This document shows positions 33,307 to 48,433 of a DNA stretch of 64,000 nt, piece after piece. The position numbers and the translations under genes are program-made. The notes beneath the pieces are model-generated. The model did no database searches. It saw only the letters and a program-made list of their open reading frames with translations, and was not told where the DNA came from. The first letter of the stretch is position 1; the number at the start of each line of letters is the position of its first letter. Origin of the DNA: Taxawa tesnikishii (nom. ined.) (lineage: Eukaryota > Ascomycota > Dothideomycetes > Dothideales); contig JAPDRO010000016.1 in assembly GCA_030247885.1 (NCBI GenBank), positions 372,001 through 436,000 on the forward strand, in the 5' to 3' direction.

Positions 33307-34025
33307 GCTCGGCAAGACAGCAGTCAAGGACCAGAACGGACCCGCGAAGCGCCGTGCGAAGCAACGTTTCAAACACATGTGCGCATGAACGCAGTTCGAG
33401 AATCACGTTAGATGTAGATGCATGTCAAAATGAACAACAAACAATGCACCCATGTCCTCGTCTGCGTTGTCGTACTATTGAGTCCTGAAGTTGCCCGTCG
33501 CGAAAGTGACTTCGAATCTCAGTAGTCTTTGAAAAGTCTGTAAGCTGTCATGGTTTGTCCCAAACACCACTGACCGACGGTCTCAGCAGGGAAATGGAAT
33601 ATGACGTTCCCAGCGCATCTCTAGCAAGCTCACCCAAAGGGAGCTCAGCCTTCGAGGCCGGTTGTTCTTAGATCTGTCGACCGGAAGATTGACATCACAG
33701 TTTCTGATGGCTCCATGAGACGTCGAGCTGTTCGGCAATCGACCGACAGCCCCAGAGACTGAGGCGCCAGGATCGCCGAACACAGATCTTTGTTTGTAGG
33801 AGTGCGAGGAAAAGTTCTGTAGAGAAATATTTATTCGAGAGGCAGCGCGCCAAGCCTGGCATGGCGGGAGCAGCCGCGGCGCATCTCCCAAACTCCGTCA
33901 CCTTCGATTAGCACACCCACTTAACTGACCCATCACACTTCCTTCCTCTTTGTCACGACGCTGTTTTGCCATCCTAGGTCACAACTTGCATCTTGACGAC
34001 CGTACAGGACCAATAGACCGCCAAT
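33307..34025. other. Intergenic region upstream of the Snu66 gene
   Basis: Tandem spacer between the Pth2 stop and the Snu66 start. The last 150 bases are pyrimidine-rich (CTTCCTTCCTCTTTG) and likely contain the promoter. No gene seen. Confidence 0.5.
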
Positions 34026-36026
34026 ATGGACGCCGTTTCCATTCAGGAAGCGAACAAAATTCGCGCCGCGCTGGGCATGGCGCCTCTCCCAGTGCCCGGC
34101 GAGGCTCCAGGTCTATCCTTCAAGGAGTCAAAGGATGATGGCGACGAGTCCGACGAGAGCGACCACGTCAGTACCCTAGAAAAGCGGCAGGCCGCAGCAG
34201 GCAACAATTGGAAGAAGTTGCAGGATGAGGAACGGGCCAGGGCGGACCGGATAGCTCGCAAGGAGGCTGCAAAGAAGCAGAGGGAGGCTGCACAACGATT
34301 TTCTAAGCTAGAGGGCAAGGGCTTGGGCGAAACTGAGGGTCCGGAGCTGGACACCAGGTCGTGGTTGCTGCAGCAGAAGAAGCGGCAAAAGAAGATTGAG
34401 CAGGCGCGCAAGTACGAAGAGGAGCAAGCTGCGCGGGAAAAGCAAGCGGAATATACCTCAAAGGACTTGGCTGGAGTCAAAGTCGGACACGAGCTCGATC
34501 AGTTCGGCGAAGGAGGCGAGCAAATTCTGACTCTCAAAGATGCGGAAATCGGCGACGAGGATGAAGAAGACGAGTTGGAGAATCTGGATTTGAGAGCACA
34601 GGAGAAGCTCGTAGAGAAGCTGGAGTTGAAAAAGAAGAAGCCAGTCTACAACCCTAATGAAGTCGAAGAGACTGGTCAAAAGTCCATCCTGGCACACTAT
34701 GACGAGGAAATCGACGGCAAGAAGCGGAAGCGATTTACTCTTGATGGGCAAGGCTCCAGTGCAGAAGTAGCGGCAGCAGTTGTTGGAAGCCAAGAAGAAC
34801 CGAGCTCAAAGGGTATTAAGGTTTCCCTGGATATATTGAAGGATGACACCCCAGTCTCCGACTACGCGGATCCGTCTACGGCGAAAATCCGCAAGCCCAA
34901 GAAGAAGAAGGCCAAAACGACAAGACAGAAGGCTGCTGATGAAGACGACATATTCCCAGTGGAGCCTGAGCCCGTACATGCTCCCAAGGTCGAGGGAGGC
35001 GCTATGGACGTGGATAGTGCGCCGGCAAACGGTAACCTCAAGAAGAGGACATTCGAGTTTGACGATGACGATCTTCAAGCGAAACTTGCGGAGCAGAGAC
35101 GGCAGGCTCTGAAGAAGAGAAAGAAGACTGATGCTGCAGAATTAGCGCGGCAGATCAGGGAGGAAGCTTCTGCAACCCCTGCCACGTTCGAAGCAGAAAA
35201 CGGTGAGGAGGACGAGCCCGGCATGGTCATCGATGAGACGACGGAATTTGTATCAAACCTGCAACGCCCGGCAGAGCCCGAGGAGAGACGTGCTACAATC
35301 AGAAATGCCGGAATGACGCCTTCTCCAGAACCAGACCGCGACGGCGATACCCAAATGGCCCAATCTTATGCCGCAGTGGAGGACGAAGAAGATCTCAAAG
35401 CGCGTCTCAAACGGGAGGAGGAAACGCCTGGCAACGAAGTCACAGCGACCGGTTTCGAGGAAGAAGAGACTTTCACACAGGGCCTGGGAGCGTCTCTGTC
35501 TATGCTCCGCAAGCGCGGTCTCGTCAAAGACACCGCCGCCGCCGAGCAAAACGCGAAGGACCGCGCGCGCGAGGAGTTCCTGGCGAAGAACCAGTCTCTG
35601 ATTGCCGAATATGACGCCACGGCACGCGAACAGCGCGAGCGTGACCGCAATTCAGGCCGCTGGGAACATATGTCTGCACGCGAGCGCGAGGCGTACGCAC
35701 GCCAGGAGAACGAGCGTCGCGAACAGTACCTGGCGTCGCTGCAAGCGGAGCACTTCCGCAAAAACTACAGGCCTGATGTCAAGCTGAAGTACAACGATGA
35801 GTTTGGACGTGAGATGAACCAGAAGGAGGCGTTCAAGCACTTGAGTCATCAGTTCCATGGTAAGGGATCCGGTAAGCAGAAGACGGAGAAGAGACTCAAG
35901 AAGATCAAGGATGAGAAGAAGAGGGATGCTATGAGCGCGCTGGATGCTAGTCAGCATACGGGCATGAATAGCGCTATGGGTGCTACGGCAAGGAAGAACA
36001 GGACTGCGGGCGTCAGGTTGCAGTAG
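34026..36026 (+). CDS. Snu66/SART1 family tri-snRNP component
   Basis: SART1/Snu66 homologue, a component of the U4/U6.U5 tri-snRNP needed for pre-mRNA splicing in the nucleus. A single exon encodes 666 residues with no frame break. The N-terminal motif SIQEANKIRAALGMAPLPVP is the family hallmark. Long Glu/Lys/Arg-rich helices follow (KKRQKKIEQARKYEEEQAAR). The middle has YNPNEVEETGQKSILAHYDEE, and the C-terminus ends with YNDEFGREMNQKEAFKHLSH, QFHGKGSGKQKTEKRLKK and a basic tail. Length and order match the fungal family. It is a useful internal control: 2 kb of coding sequence including many A and G runs, without a frame slip. Confidence 0.94.
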   Translation: MDAVSIQEANKIRAALGMAPLPVPGEAPGLSFKESKDDGDESDESDHVSTLEKRQAAAGNNWKKLQDEERARADRIARKEAAKKQREAAQRFSKLEGKGLGETEGPELDTRSWLLQQKKRQKKIEQARKYEEEQAAREKQAEYTSKDLAGVKVGHELDQFGEGGEQILTLKDAEIGDEDEEDELENLDLRAQEKLVEKLELKKKKPVYNPNEVEETGQKSILAHYDEEIDGKKRKRFTLDGQGSSAEVAAAVVGSQEEPSSKGIKVSLDILKDDTPVSDYADPSTAKIRKPKKKKAKTTRQKAADEDDIFPVEPEPVHAPKVEGGAMDVDSAPANGNLKKRTFEFDDDDLQAKLAEQRRQALKKRKKTDAAELARQIREEASATPATFEAENGEEDEPGMVIDETTEFVSNLQRPAEPEERRATIRNAGMTPSPEPDRDGDTQMAQSYAAVEDEEDLKARLKREEETPGNEVTATGFEEEETFTQGLGASLSMLRKRGLVKDTAAAEQNAKDRAREEFLAKNQSLIAEYDATAREQRERDRNSGRWEHMSAREREAYARQENERREQYLASLQAEHFRKNYRPDVKLKYNDEFGREMNQKEAFKHLSHQFHGKGSGKQKTEKRLKKIKDEKKRDAMSALDASQHTGMNSAMGATARKNRTAGVRLQ

Positions 36027-37063
36027 GGGAGCGAAAAAGGCGTAATCGGGGCTGCTCTAGGAGAGGGACTGAAAGGATACTGGTGCCAGACAGTCGTGAT
36101 GGCGACGGCCAAGCATTGGGCTCGAGGACGGTTCACTACAGTATGTATCACACTCAACCCATTCGGACACAGTGTTCATCAGAGCTTCTAGCACACCGGC
36201 TATGAGCATTCGTTTGCTTTTCTTGCCCTTCGGACCTCGTGAGGAACGAAATCAGGTAAGTCGACTTTCCGGTCTCCCGTCAATGAGTTCAGGTGGTCGC
36301 AAAACACCGTCGAGTGGCTGTTCCCTCCTTTCCTTCGCCGCATCCATCCACGCCTTCTTGCTTTCTAAACCATTAGCACAACAGACCCGGCAAGTGAATG
36401 TATCACAAAGGGCCCCAATGACGTGCACCATCCAGCAGTGAGCACATGACAGCACGCTACCCTCATTGTCTACAACAGCGTGGCTTCATTTTCTTTCCCG
36501 TCGGCCGAGAGCGGTATCTCAACAACATCCACACCAGCTGCATCACTGCGTTCCCATTGAAGATAGCAGCCACCGAGCTGGTCCTTGAACGGAATGGGGC
36601 TCACAGGCAACGATGTCCTGGGCGACGAACAAGGGTGCGAAAAGCCTCTAGTCACCGATGTCATGGTCAAGAAACTCGACGAAAACACGTGTGTCCCGCT
36701 CCGGCTCGCCACCTGCTCCTCGACATCTCAACTTCGAGCACAGATCATAGCGGTCGGAATGTAGTAAAACGTGGAGGACATATGTGTATCACCGAGTATC
36801 AGGCCCAAACAGGGCGGTAAAGCCTTACGGTACTACAGGGTTTCTGCCATGACTATGGCTATATCTGGTAGGCCTGGTTCCCCTAATACTCCGCTTATTT
36901 CTTGGAATTTTTGACAACCAGCCAAACCTACTGCCTTTGTGCTCCCTCCGAGCATTGCCGTCGATGCTGCAGCGCCAGTACATGGCGGTTGACCCAACAC
37001 AACCCTGTGACTGGCGCATAGGCACAGATCAAGATAGTTCAGCAAACCGACAACAACGCAGAG
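36027..37063. other. Convergent spacer, no gene recognised
   Basis: Lies between the stop codons of Snu66 (plus) and the lipase-type gene (minus). At about 1 kb it is long for a convergent spacer. Minus-strand frames at 36712-36470 and 36455-36252 look mildly protein-like (for example CDTFTCRVCCANG) but match nothing I know. Confidence 0.4.
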
Positions 37064-38263
37064 TTAGAGTCCGGTCCGACCGCGACCGGCGATCTTCGCA
37101 GTCGTCTCCATCACCCACTCCCCAACATCTCGGGCGTACTCCTCCTTCCCCCGTTTGGCTCGGAATGGAGCTGGTGATACCTGGGGAGTGAGTGACACAG
37201 ATCACTGTCAAGATCTAGTAGCAACATACCATCCTTCGTACGCCTTGAACGTCTTAGTCTCCAATCTGCCGCCGTGCGGTTCCAGTCGCTCAAACAACTG
37301 TCTCGAGACAGAGAAAGAGACCGCCTTGTCTGCGGTCCCATGCGTCCAGAAAACTGCGCATAGCAACTTCGCGGATAGCGTCGAGAGCACGGGCTTCTGC
37401 GGATCCGCCAACTGCGTCAACTCGGCTTCACGCACCAGACTTTGTTAGAAAGGGTCAGCGGTTGCTGCTGGGAGTCGCCACATGGCTGGAGAGAGCATTT
37501 GTAGCTTACGTATCCCTTAACGCTTCTAGAGTTCCGTACCCATGGCAGAGCTCATCCTCTTTCCATGCCTGGCACACGGTCTCGTCACGGCTGATGCAGC
37601 TGGGATCCTGCTCCGGCTTGTAGTGATACATGGGAAAGAAGTACCCTGCCAGTTTGCCAATAGCTACTTCCAGAGCATTCGGGCGGGTTGCCATCGCTAT
37701 ATACGGCGCATTTAGTACGAGACCTGATATAGGTGGTCGCTTGCCTTCGTAGGCCGTTGAGAGCAAGTAATACAGTACTTCCTGGCCACCCATACTGTGA
37801 GCGATGACAAACAGGGGCGTGGCCTGAGCATCTGGAATCGTGGAAGTAATGTGCCACAGGTACTCGTTCAAGTCTGAGAGTATTGTCGTATTTGGCCCAG
37901 CGAGGCCGCGCTCGGATGGAGAATGTACACTTTTGCCCCATCCGCGGCGGTCGTAGGCAGTGACACGGAGCGGGAAGGATGAGACGAGCGTGCTGCACCA
38001 GCTGGAGTAGAGGTCCGCGCGGTCATTCCAGCCGTGGAGAAGCACAACATGCGCGCGAGGCACCGTGGATGGCTTTGTGAGGGTGAGTACACCGGTGGAG
38101 AATAGTCCCAACGGAAGCAATATTGGATGATGGAATAGAGGTGGTCAATATCCCATGGCATCTTCAAAGCAGATAGGAGGGAACAGTGGCTTACCTCCCA
38201 TGTCTTCTCGTACAGCTCCAGGCCATCACTGAGTACGAACCACCCTTCCGTTTCTTTCACCAT
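37064..38263 (-). CDS. Monoglyceride-lipase-type serine hydrolase (Yju3-like); frame broken once
   Basis: Alpha/beta hydrolase of the monoacylglycerol lipase (Yju3/MGLL, hydrolase_4) type, expected to split monoacylglycerols to glycerol and fatty acid. Exon 1 (38263-about 38193) is MVKETEGWFVLSDGLELY...KTWE. A following intron joins to VPRAHVVLLHGWNDRADLY, which holds the oxyanion HG motif. The nucleophile elbow is IAHSMGGQEV, with Ala in the first Gly position of GxSxG. The catalytic Asp is in WTHGTADKAVS and the His in YHQLHSEP after two further introns. The frame breaks at the five-C run 37148-37152, right after HSEPNGG; KEEYARDVGEWVMETTAK in the next frame gives the expected C-terminal helix. 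Confidence 0.85.
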
Positions 38264-39142
38264 TTTCCTGAACGTAACTGCATGTCTCCACGATAGAAAA
38301 GATCCGTATATCTATGGACATACATAGTAGTCGTTGCTGATGCGCAATTGCATCCAAAGAAGCTACCACGTGGGCTGTAGAAGTTATGCTCAGCACTAAC
38401 CTCTGCATGGCTAGAACCCGCGTGACTAACCATTCCAGCGGACGGGAATGTCCGGTCAGCGGAACGCCTCAATGAACTCTGAGAACACTCCACCACTCAC
38501 AACAACCAAACAGCGTCAATGCAATACCGTCCAGAGAGTGACAACGAGAGGATTAACCGCGTCTTGGCATTGGTGCAGAGCCGCTCCCGTGACGGAGAGC
38601 TCCACACTCGCCATGGCAAAGGGCGTCACAAATGGCGGGAGCCACACCTCTGATGAAAAGACTGGTGGAAGGCTGAAATGGGAACCTGGTGCCAGAGAGG
38701 CAAGACGCGAGGAAAGCATACATCAGGTTGTACGGGAAAGCCGGTCAACGAACCATTTCAACAGCCTGATACAGATCCGGAAGAAAGCTGTCAAACCCAC
38801 CCCCAAGCGTGCAACGTGTATACGTGTGAGTTTTGTTGGGGCCATGCTCCGTCCATGCACACCCGCGTTGACGGTATTTCCAATACCTTTGGGAAAGCAA
38901 CAGCGCAAGAAGAAAACGATCACCAATCATGGATGTTCCAATGAGAAGTGCACTGAAAGTGTATGTGTCACCGGATCAAAGGACCTCCAAAAAGGAGCAG
39001 TCTTCCAGACAATTTCACCTCGAGCCCACGATATATTGGGATTCCATCGTATCACTCATTTCTTAACTCCCTCAAACTATCAGGGTGCTACTCCCACACA
39101 CCGTCTTCTCTGCTGACGACCACTGTCTGCCATCTCTTTGTC
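38264..39142. other. Divergent spacer, lipase / MFS permease
   Basis: About 880 bases between divergent starts. A plus-strand frame at 38448-39116 could encode 222 residues beginning MSGQRNASMNSENTPP. Its composition is unlike a folded protein and I know no relative, so I do not call it a gene. Confidence 0.4.
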
Positions 39143-40802
39143 ATGTCCTCTGCCACGTCGACAAAGACCAAACCGAGCACAACAGAGCTTTCGGCTATAG
39201 CGTCTCCTCAGCCGTCTGTTCAGACCCAAACACGCCACACCGCCCAATCTGACAGTTTACCTCTCGTGCAAGCAAGCCGGAGATGGCCTAAGGTAGTTGG
39301 GTACTGCCTGGCTCTGACCAGCACGATTCTCCTTGGAGGATACTACTCTGTAGTGATCGGCAACGTGGTTGCGGTACCTTCCTTTCAGTAAGTCTGCCAC
39401 TGAGTGCTTCGTATATGCCATGCTTAGTGCGTTGCAGACAATACTTTGGCGAGAAGCATGGGAATGAATGGACCATTCCAGCCATGTGGCTTTCGCTCTG
39501 GATAGCAGCTTCTCCCATCGGGGCGACGTTCGGAGGGGCCGTGGGCGGCATCGTCCAGGACCTGTTCGGGCGACGCTTTGCGATCGGGTCGGGCAGTCTA
39601 CTCTCGGCCATCGCAGTCGCCATATGTTTCGTGTCAGATCTTCCTACGGACATTAACTCGCGTCGAGGATTGTTCGTCGTTGGACGGTTCGCATCGGGGT
39701 TTGCGACCACCGTGCTGCTCTGCGCTGTCCAGACCTGGATGTCTGAAATCGCACCCAAGGCTCTCCGGGGACCTGTCTTGGCTCTCTTCCAATTTTCACT
39801 CTCCTCGGCCAACTGACTGGTGCAATCGTGGTCCGCTCCATCATCGACCTTGACAATGCACGATCGTACAGGACGTGTTTCGGATCAGCGTGGCCATTCG
39901 CCGTAGTGCCTTTCATGCTCGCGTTTTTCTTGCCGGAGAGTCCTACCTGGCTCGTCCGCAAGGAGAGGAAAGCTGCGGCGTTGAAGGCGCAGAGTAGACT
40001 GGACGAATCAGCTGAGGATACGGGAGCCAATGTCAACGAACTGCAGCAGTCGATCGAGCTGGAAGAGAAGCAACGACGAACCCGCGCCGCCACCTACAAC
40101 AGCTGTTTCAAGGGCACAGATGCCAGGCGTACTATGATCGTCGTCTTCGCAAACGTCTTGCCACAGCTTTTCGGTCTTACGCTCCTAGGACAGGCCACCT
40201 ACTTCATGCAAGTGGTCGGCATGAGTCACCATAATAGCGCATTGTTCCTCATCATCGGTATTGCACTGGGCTTGCTTGCCAACCTGATCAGTATCTGGGC
40301 CGTGAGCGTCACCGGACGAAGGTCGCTCATGCTGTGGAGCTTGGCCGGTGCTGGTGTTCTCTGGCTCGGCATGGGCATCACCGGCTGCTTTGGCAATGAC
40401 ATTGTGACATGGTACACGGCAGTCACGATGATAATCATCATAACCGTCTGCGGTGTCGGTGTCTGGCCAGTCTCGTACGTTGTCGGTGGAGAGACGTCGT
40501 CACTCCATCTGCGCGGAAAGACCCAGGGTATCGGCTGGCTTGCGCAGGGGTTGTCGAATGCCGTTTTCGGCGCTGTTTTGCCTTACATCTTCAGCGCTGA
40601 CCAAGGCGACCTGAAAGCGAAGACAGGGTTTGTGTATGCAGGGCTTTGCGCGGTGGCGGTGTTGATCACATGGGCAGCTGTGCCGGAGATGAGGGGAAGG
40701 TCTGCAATGGAGATTGACAAGATGTTTTCGGAAGGTGTTCCTGCGAGACGATTCCGGAGTTGGCCAGATGATGCCGATTTGGGTACTCCCGATCTTGTTT
40801 AG
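39143..40802 (+). CDS. MFS sugar/alpha-glucoside-type permease; frame broken once
   Basis: Twelve-span major facilitator of the sugar-porter family, related to fungal hexose and alpha-glucoside proton symporters, in the plasma membrane. A Ser/Thr-rich N-tail precedes TM1 (GYCLALTSTILLGGYYSVVI). An intron (39388-39437, 50 bases) splits a Gln codon before QYFGEKHGNEWTIP. Landmarks are the loop 2-3 motif GIVQDLFGRRFAIG, the PESPTWLVRK motif after TM6, and WAVSVTGRRSLML in the second half. The C-terminal PEMRGRSAMEIDKMF is typical. The frame breaks at the four-T run 39793-39796 within LALFQF|TLLGQLTGA at TM5. Adding one base gives a whole number of codons (about 536 residues). The substrate cannot be read from sequence. 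Confidence 0.9.
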
Positions 40803-41183
40803 CCACATTGTTGCATACCTAATTAGTAGCGAACATGACCGTAATGTAGTCAAGACGACGCGGACCAAAGGATGGACGTTTCCATGACTGGTTGATTTCC
40901 TAGCTTGCTCCCACACACCCTCAACGTAAGGTCAGTACTCTTCCGAAAACATTTGTAGCAGAGCGCAAAGGAGGAAAGTAACTATCTGGTAGGAATGTCG
41001 GCACGTATATTATGTGGTAAGTAGCAGTCTTATCCGGAAAAAACAAAACCACACGAATGACAACCAAGCATCCTGCAGCAGTGGTATAGTGCGCAACCTC
41101 CTCCCAACGCACTGCCAATCAATTGAGTTGAGTGATAAACGCCACGGAACGATATAAGGATTTCAAGAGCGACGACGGGCGCA
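40803..41183. other. Convergent 3' spacer
   Basis: Between the MFS permease and Atos stop codons. AT-rich, with no recognisable gene. Confidence 0.6.
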
Positions 41184-43789
41184 CTACGCTCCGCTACCCG
41201 CGTTCTGACTACGCATCTCAAGATCCTTCAGTCTTCTGGCAATCAGAGACTCACTGTGGATAACCCGTTCCCGGCTGCTTTCTCGTGAGAAGCTGAGGGT
41301 CTCGCCATGAAGGTTATCTGACTCGCTGCGGACATGATTGAGCCTGCAAGGCTTCTTGAAAGGGGTCGGTGACAACGGTGATACTGATGACCGCTTCTCC
41401 TCGAATTGCTGTTCGTCGATCTCCATTCCGTCATTCTGGTCTCTGCTAGTTGGCCGCGACTCGAGTGTGGGCAACCGCGAACACGTGTAAGGAGAAGGGT
41501 CTGTTCGCTGCACCGGAGGGAATTTGAAGCCTTGACTGAAGGGGAAAGACTTCGCGAGCGCGTCACGGCGGTTGTGCTGGTACGGGCCCGGGGGCGAGTT
41601 CGTGTCCCCGTCAAGGTACGGATCGAACAGTGCCTGGACAGCGCTGCTGCGCCGTGGCGTGACATCTGTCACAGGCAAGCCAGCGTTCGAGTCTCGTCCC
41701 GATTTATAAACAGAGTATTTAGGCTCAGGCATTTGAATCTCGTTACGAAGCTTTTCCTTGCCGTCTGGTACACGGTTTGCGAAAACAACTCTGATGCTCT
41801 TGTATAGATAACAACGACCTTTGGATGGACAACAGATGTGCAAGTGTATCAGGTACCGCAGCATTGGCCTGTCTTGCGGATCATCGCTGGCGCACAACGC
41901 AGCTTCCGGCCTGTCTGTTCCATAGTTTGTGCGAGAGCTGATCGGCATATCAATTATGGGTCCCGCGGAATAGCTGCGCTGGCGTATAAATGTTTTCTGG
42001 CCGGGCTCCATATCAGATAAATCGTAAGGCACAAGGAAGAGTTTGACAGCGGTTTTGTTAGGGTTCTTAATCACGATCTGTAGCTGTCCTTGCTGAGGGA
42101 TTCGATAGCATCCACCCGAAGGCTCTTTAGGAGATTGTGACCGCTGTTTGAGTCTTTGCTGCCTGCGTCTTCTCTGCGCGTCCGGAGCCCCGTCTTCCGG
42201 GCGAGTGCGGGAGTTTGGCCGACTATCATGGTCGCTGCCAACCATCTGGTGCCTTCGTCGCTTTCTGCTGCCATCCCGCCGTTCGGGTCTTTGTAAAGAG
42301 TTCTCCAGATCTATGAGACCGACATAGGGACTTGGTTGGGCATCGGCAGAGGCGTTCTTCCCTTGTCCTGCGGCAAAACTGTAGAAAACAGCAGGAAAAG
42401 GCACCGTCACATGGGGCGGACACCTCAAATTTGGCTTGCAGCTGCCCTTCCCGAGCACACCGATCTGAGCCACAAAATCGAGAGGTTTCGACGGCGTTGT
42501 GGACATCCGACCGCGGAGTATAGATTCTTCGAAGGATCCAATCATTGGCGCGTACCTCAATGGCGAACCGTCCGGAATTGACGGGCGACGCTGTCCTAGT
42601 ACCGGCGTCTGAGGAAGGCTGCTGAAGGAGGTCAAAGATCTACGCGGTTGATGTGCTTGGTACGGAAAAGCCCCTCTCGTCGTATAGTAGGCAGAGCTCT
42701 GCCTTGTCTGGTGGAAGTGGGATAGTCCAGAGCAGGACTGTAATTTTGCAGGGACAGCGGTGAGAAAGTGTGTCTCCTGTTTTTGTCAGGACTGCGCGAG
42801 GATCTCCGGAAGCCATGTTGGGAGTGATCCGGAATATCCGCGGCATTGGCCTGATGTACCAGGGGGCTTGTGGGAGGCTGATACGTAAAGCTGCCGGATA
42901 GAGACGCTTGAGATATCGCCCGAGGCCTTGCTGATTTGACGGCTGGGGTAGTGAACGGCATAGACCCTGGTCTCGCTTCGCTCTGGGTGTGACGCACAGC
43001 CCTTCTCGGAAAATCAGAATGCCATGGCGCAACAGGTGACGTTGCGATGACTGCTGCTTGCCTCTGCTCTTCTTGGTTCCGAGAATTGGACAATCCATCA
43101 AAACCCAATGGAGCAGCTTGATTTTCCCTAAAGTCGCCCTTGTGCAGAGCCGACCTGGGCCGAAGAATTTCCATACCAGAAGCGAAATTGTCGATATCAT
43201 CTTTGCGTAGCATTTCGCGATCCTTCCTGAATTCCTGGGATGAAGGTAGCGGACCTGAAGAGGGAGGAGTGTATCCTTGAGCAGGAGAACTGGACGTCGG
43301 CCGTTCCAAAACGTTCTGGGAGACAGGCTGGTTCACGCACCCGTCAGCCTCGTATTCTTTACCCGCGCTTACGTGTGTAACGAAGGTAACGACACAGATA
43401 GATCCTGATTTACAGGTTGAGGATGTGCTGTACAGGCCGGGTGTAGGGAATCAGATTGTCCAGGAATTCAAAGCTATTGGCGAAGGCAGTTCCGCCCCAA
43501 AGTATGTTCTCTGGTCACTATTACAGCTGACATAACAACTTACACTATGTCTTTGTACTTCTCCGTTCTTGATCTTTCGTATAATTCCTTGCCTGTCGAT
43601 AGAACCAGGCTTTACTCCATCAACCGGAGTGCGAGGCCGGCCAGTGAAGAACGGGTTGTACATCATCGTTGGACTTTTCCGGCCGTCCATTCCCACTGTT
43701 TCGTCTGCAGAAAAGCCATCCTGGGCGAACTGCTCGACGTTTCCATGTTGATCGGGTTGATGGGCAAGATAGTCGTTATGGATAGGCAT
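41184..43789 (-). CDS. Atos (FAM214-like) conserved nuclear protein; frame broken once
   Basis: Fungal relative of the Atos/FAM214 family (the DUF4210 plus 'chromosome segregation during meiosis' domains), studied in animals as transcriptional regulators. The start MPIHNDYLAHQPDQHG (43789) matches the short conserved fungal N-terminus; FTGRPRTPVDG and IDRQGIIRKIKNGE follow. A small exon near 43520-43410 reads ILWGGTAFANSFEFLDNL. The main exon has a disordered stretch with FASGMEILRPRSALHKGDF, then the core: PMIGSFEESILRGRMST, FVAQIGVLGKGSCKP, GCYRIPQQGQLQIVIKNPNK, FIRQRSYSAG and LRYLIHLHICCPSKGRCYLY. The frame slips at the four-C run 42671-42674 between IRREG and HQPRRSLTSF. The tail is Ser/Arg-rich. 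Function in fungi is inferred only. Confidence 0.86.
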
Positions 43790-44536
43790 CTTACAGCCCA
43801 GAGCCCCGCAAGAAGCTCTGAGCCGTTTGTTTCGTGTGTGGAGCTGCTGACCTGTGACGCGGAAAGGCTGACCGTTTCCGTGCTGTAACAGGCTCTGTCC
43901 GCTCGTGCTCGAGCAGGAAACCAATGTCTGGTTTCGTGGTCGTTGTGCTTGTTCCTGATCCTGATCCTGATCCTGTTCTTGTTCCTGTTCTTGTTCCTGT
44001 CCTCCGGTTGGTGAGAGAAGCGAGAGCGAGGCGGTAAGCGTAATTGGTGGTTATGGGTAAGAGGCGGGAGGGCGCAAGGTCCAGGTCTCCGTCAGCGGTC
44101 AAACTCGGGCGGGCGCTTGGGATTCTCGCACAAAGGGCGACTGCTTCCCGAGCTCAGATGGCACCATGTGAGGCAGGACAAAGCGCAAGGTTGGTGCATT
44201 GGAGAGTCTTGGTTTTGGGCAGCGTCTGAGCAGAGTTGGCTGCGGCACGCCATTGAGTCATCTGATGATCGAGACACGGACGAGAGTGGAGAGTTGCGGG
44301 CGGGTGCACGATTATGCAGAGGGAACGGAACGATAAGCCGCGATAAGGATCATGGTCATGCCTCATTTCGTGCTCTGTCGCGCCTTGGCGCTTCCGCACT
44401 CCGTACCACCTAGTCGTCGAACAATCCTGCAGGAGCAGGAGACATCCATTACTGCCTGTACGTCGCTGTCGCAGACTTCCGAACCGCAGCAAGTCGCCAC
44501 ATCCAGCTAGTACACACCACAAGCTCAGCAGCCGCC
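43790..44536. promoter_or_regulatory. Divergent promoter, Atos / Fyv7
   Basis: About 750 bases between divergent starts, with a GTTCCT/GATCCT hexamer array at 43951-44000. The Fyv7 start has the strong context GCCGCCATGG. Frames across the repeat give Gly/Thr/Ser repeats and are not genes. Confidence 0.5.
43951..44000. repeat. GTTCCT/GATCCT/GTTCTT hexamer tandem repeat
   Basis: About eight six-base units with T/A and C/T variants, in the leader or promoter region of the Atos gene. Confidence 0.9.
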
Positions 44537-45241
44537 ATGGCAGTACGGAAAAGAGCGCGCGAAGACGCAGAACCCGCAGACAGACACTCCAAGAAGCTCA
44601 AGGGAGGATTCAAAGTCGGCCCGGATAACCTGCCAGACGGGACCAGGAGGCGCAAAGGTATTGAAATGCTGTTCATCACTACATGCTGAACCGCACTGAC
44701 TCTTCTTCCTAGCGCAACAGATCAAGAAGAACCTGATTGAAAAGGCGAAGATCAAGAAAGAGTATGCTAAAGCAAAGGCGCATTCAGCACCCGAGGCCTC
44801 ACGACCAGTCTACTCACCCTCTGCATCATCGTCGCGCTCCGTCTCTGGTACCCCTGCTTCTCCTGGCCCCGAACCTTCCACCGACCCTCATCCGGAGCGG
44901 CAGAACCTCATGACGCAAACAGCCACTGATAAAGACGACGACGGAACCAAGAGTCAAGGCTCGGCACGACCGGAACGGAGGGAGCGTCGCGAAAGGCGAC
45001 CGAAGCCCGTGCCGTTCAAGCGCGAGTATCAGGAGGCGCAACGGAAGAAAGAGGAAGCGGAGGCGCGACGGAAGGCACGGGAGGAGGCTGAGCGGCAGCG
45101 ACAGCAGAAGATGGAGGAGCGAGAGCGGTTCAGGAAGGCTATGGCAAAAGCCCGTACGGGGGAAAGAATGGGCAGAGGAAGCTGGGTAGGGAGAGTAAGG
45201 TGTTGCTTGAGAAGGTCAAGAGGATGGTTGGAGAGTCTTGA
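44537..45241 (+). CDS. FYV7: Fyv7-like rRNA-processing protein; frame broken once
   Basis: Homologue of yeast Fyv7, a small basic nucleolar protein acting in early 18S rRNA (SSU processome) maturation. The start MAVRKRAREDAEPADRHSKK sits in a Kozak-like context. GGFKVGPDNLPDGTRRRK ends exon 1, and a 55-base intron (44658-44712) leads to AQQIKKNLIEKAKIKKEYAK, the family's conserved core. A disordered Ser/Pro middle precedes the helical tail PVPFKREYQEAQRKKEEAEA. The frame slips at the G/A run 45158-45165 within KARTG; the expected C-terminus (NGQRKLGRESKVLLEKVKRM, ending VGES) continues in the next frame and stops at 45241. It converges on Mcm3, only about 190 bases away. Confidence 0.85.
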
Positions 45242-45432
45242 CGAAACATCAGGCAGCACTTGCCCGACAAGAAGTCGCCGAGAGGATTGCAAAACGCGTT
45301 AAGAGATCAGACAGACAACTACGGAGGATCATGAAGCGCATCCTGGGACCACCAGAGAGACCGAAACGCCATCCAACGTCGCCCTCGTACACCCAATCAC
45401 AGAGTCATCATGTTCCGCCTCATCCGTCATGC

Positions 45433-48433
<3,001 letters not shown>

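Noticed and set aside
38448-39116. 222-codon frame upstream of the MFS permease
   Set aside because: No family match, atypical composition, and it sits in promoter sequence.
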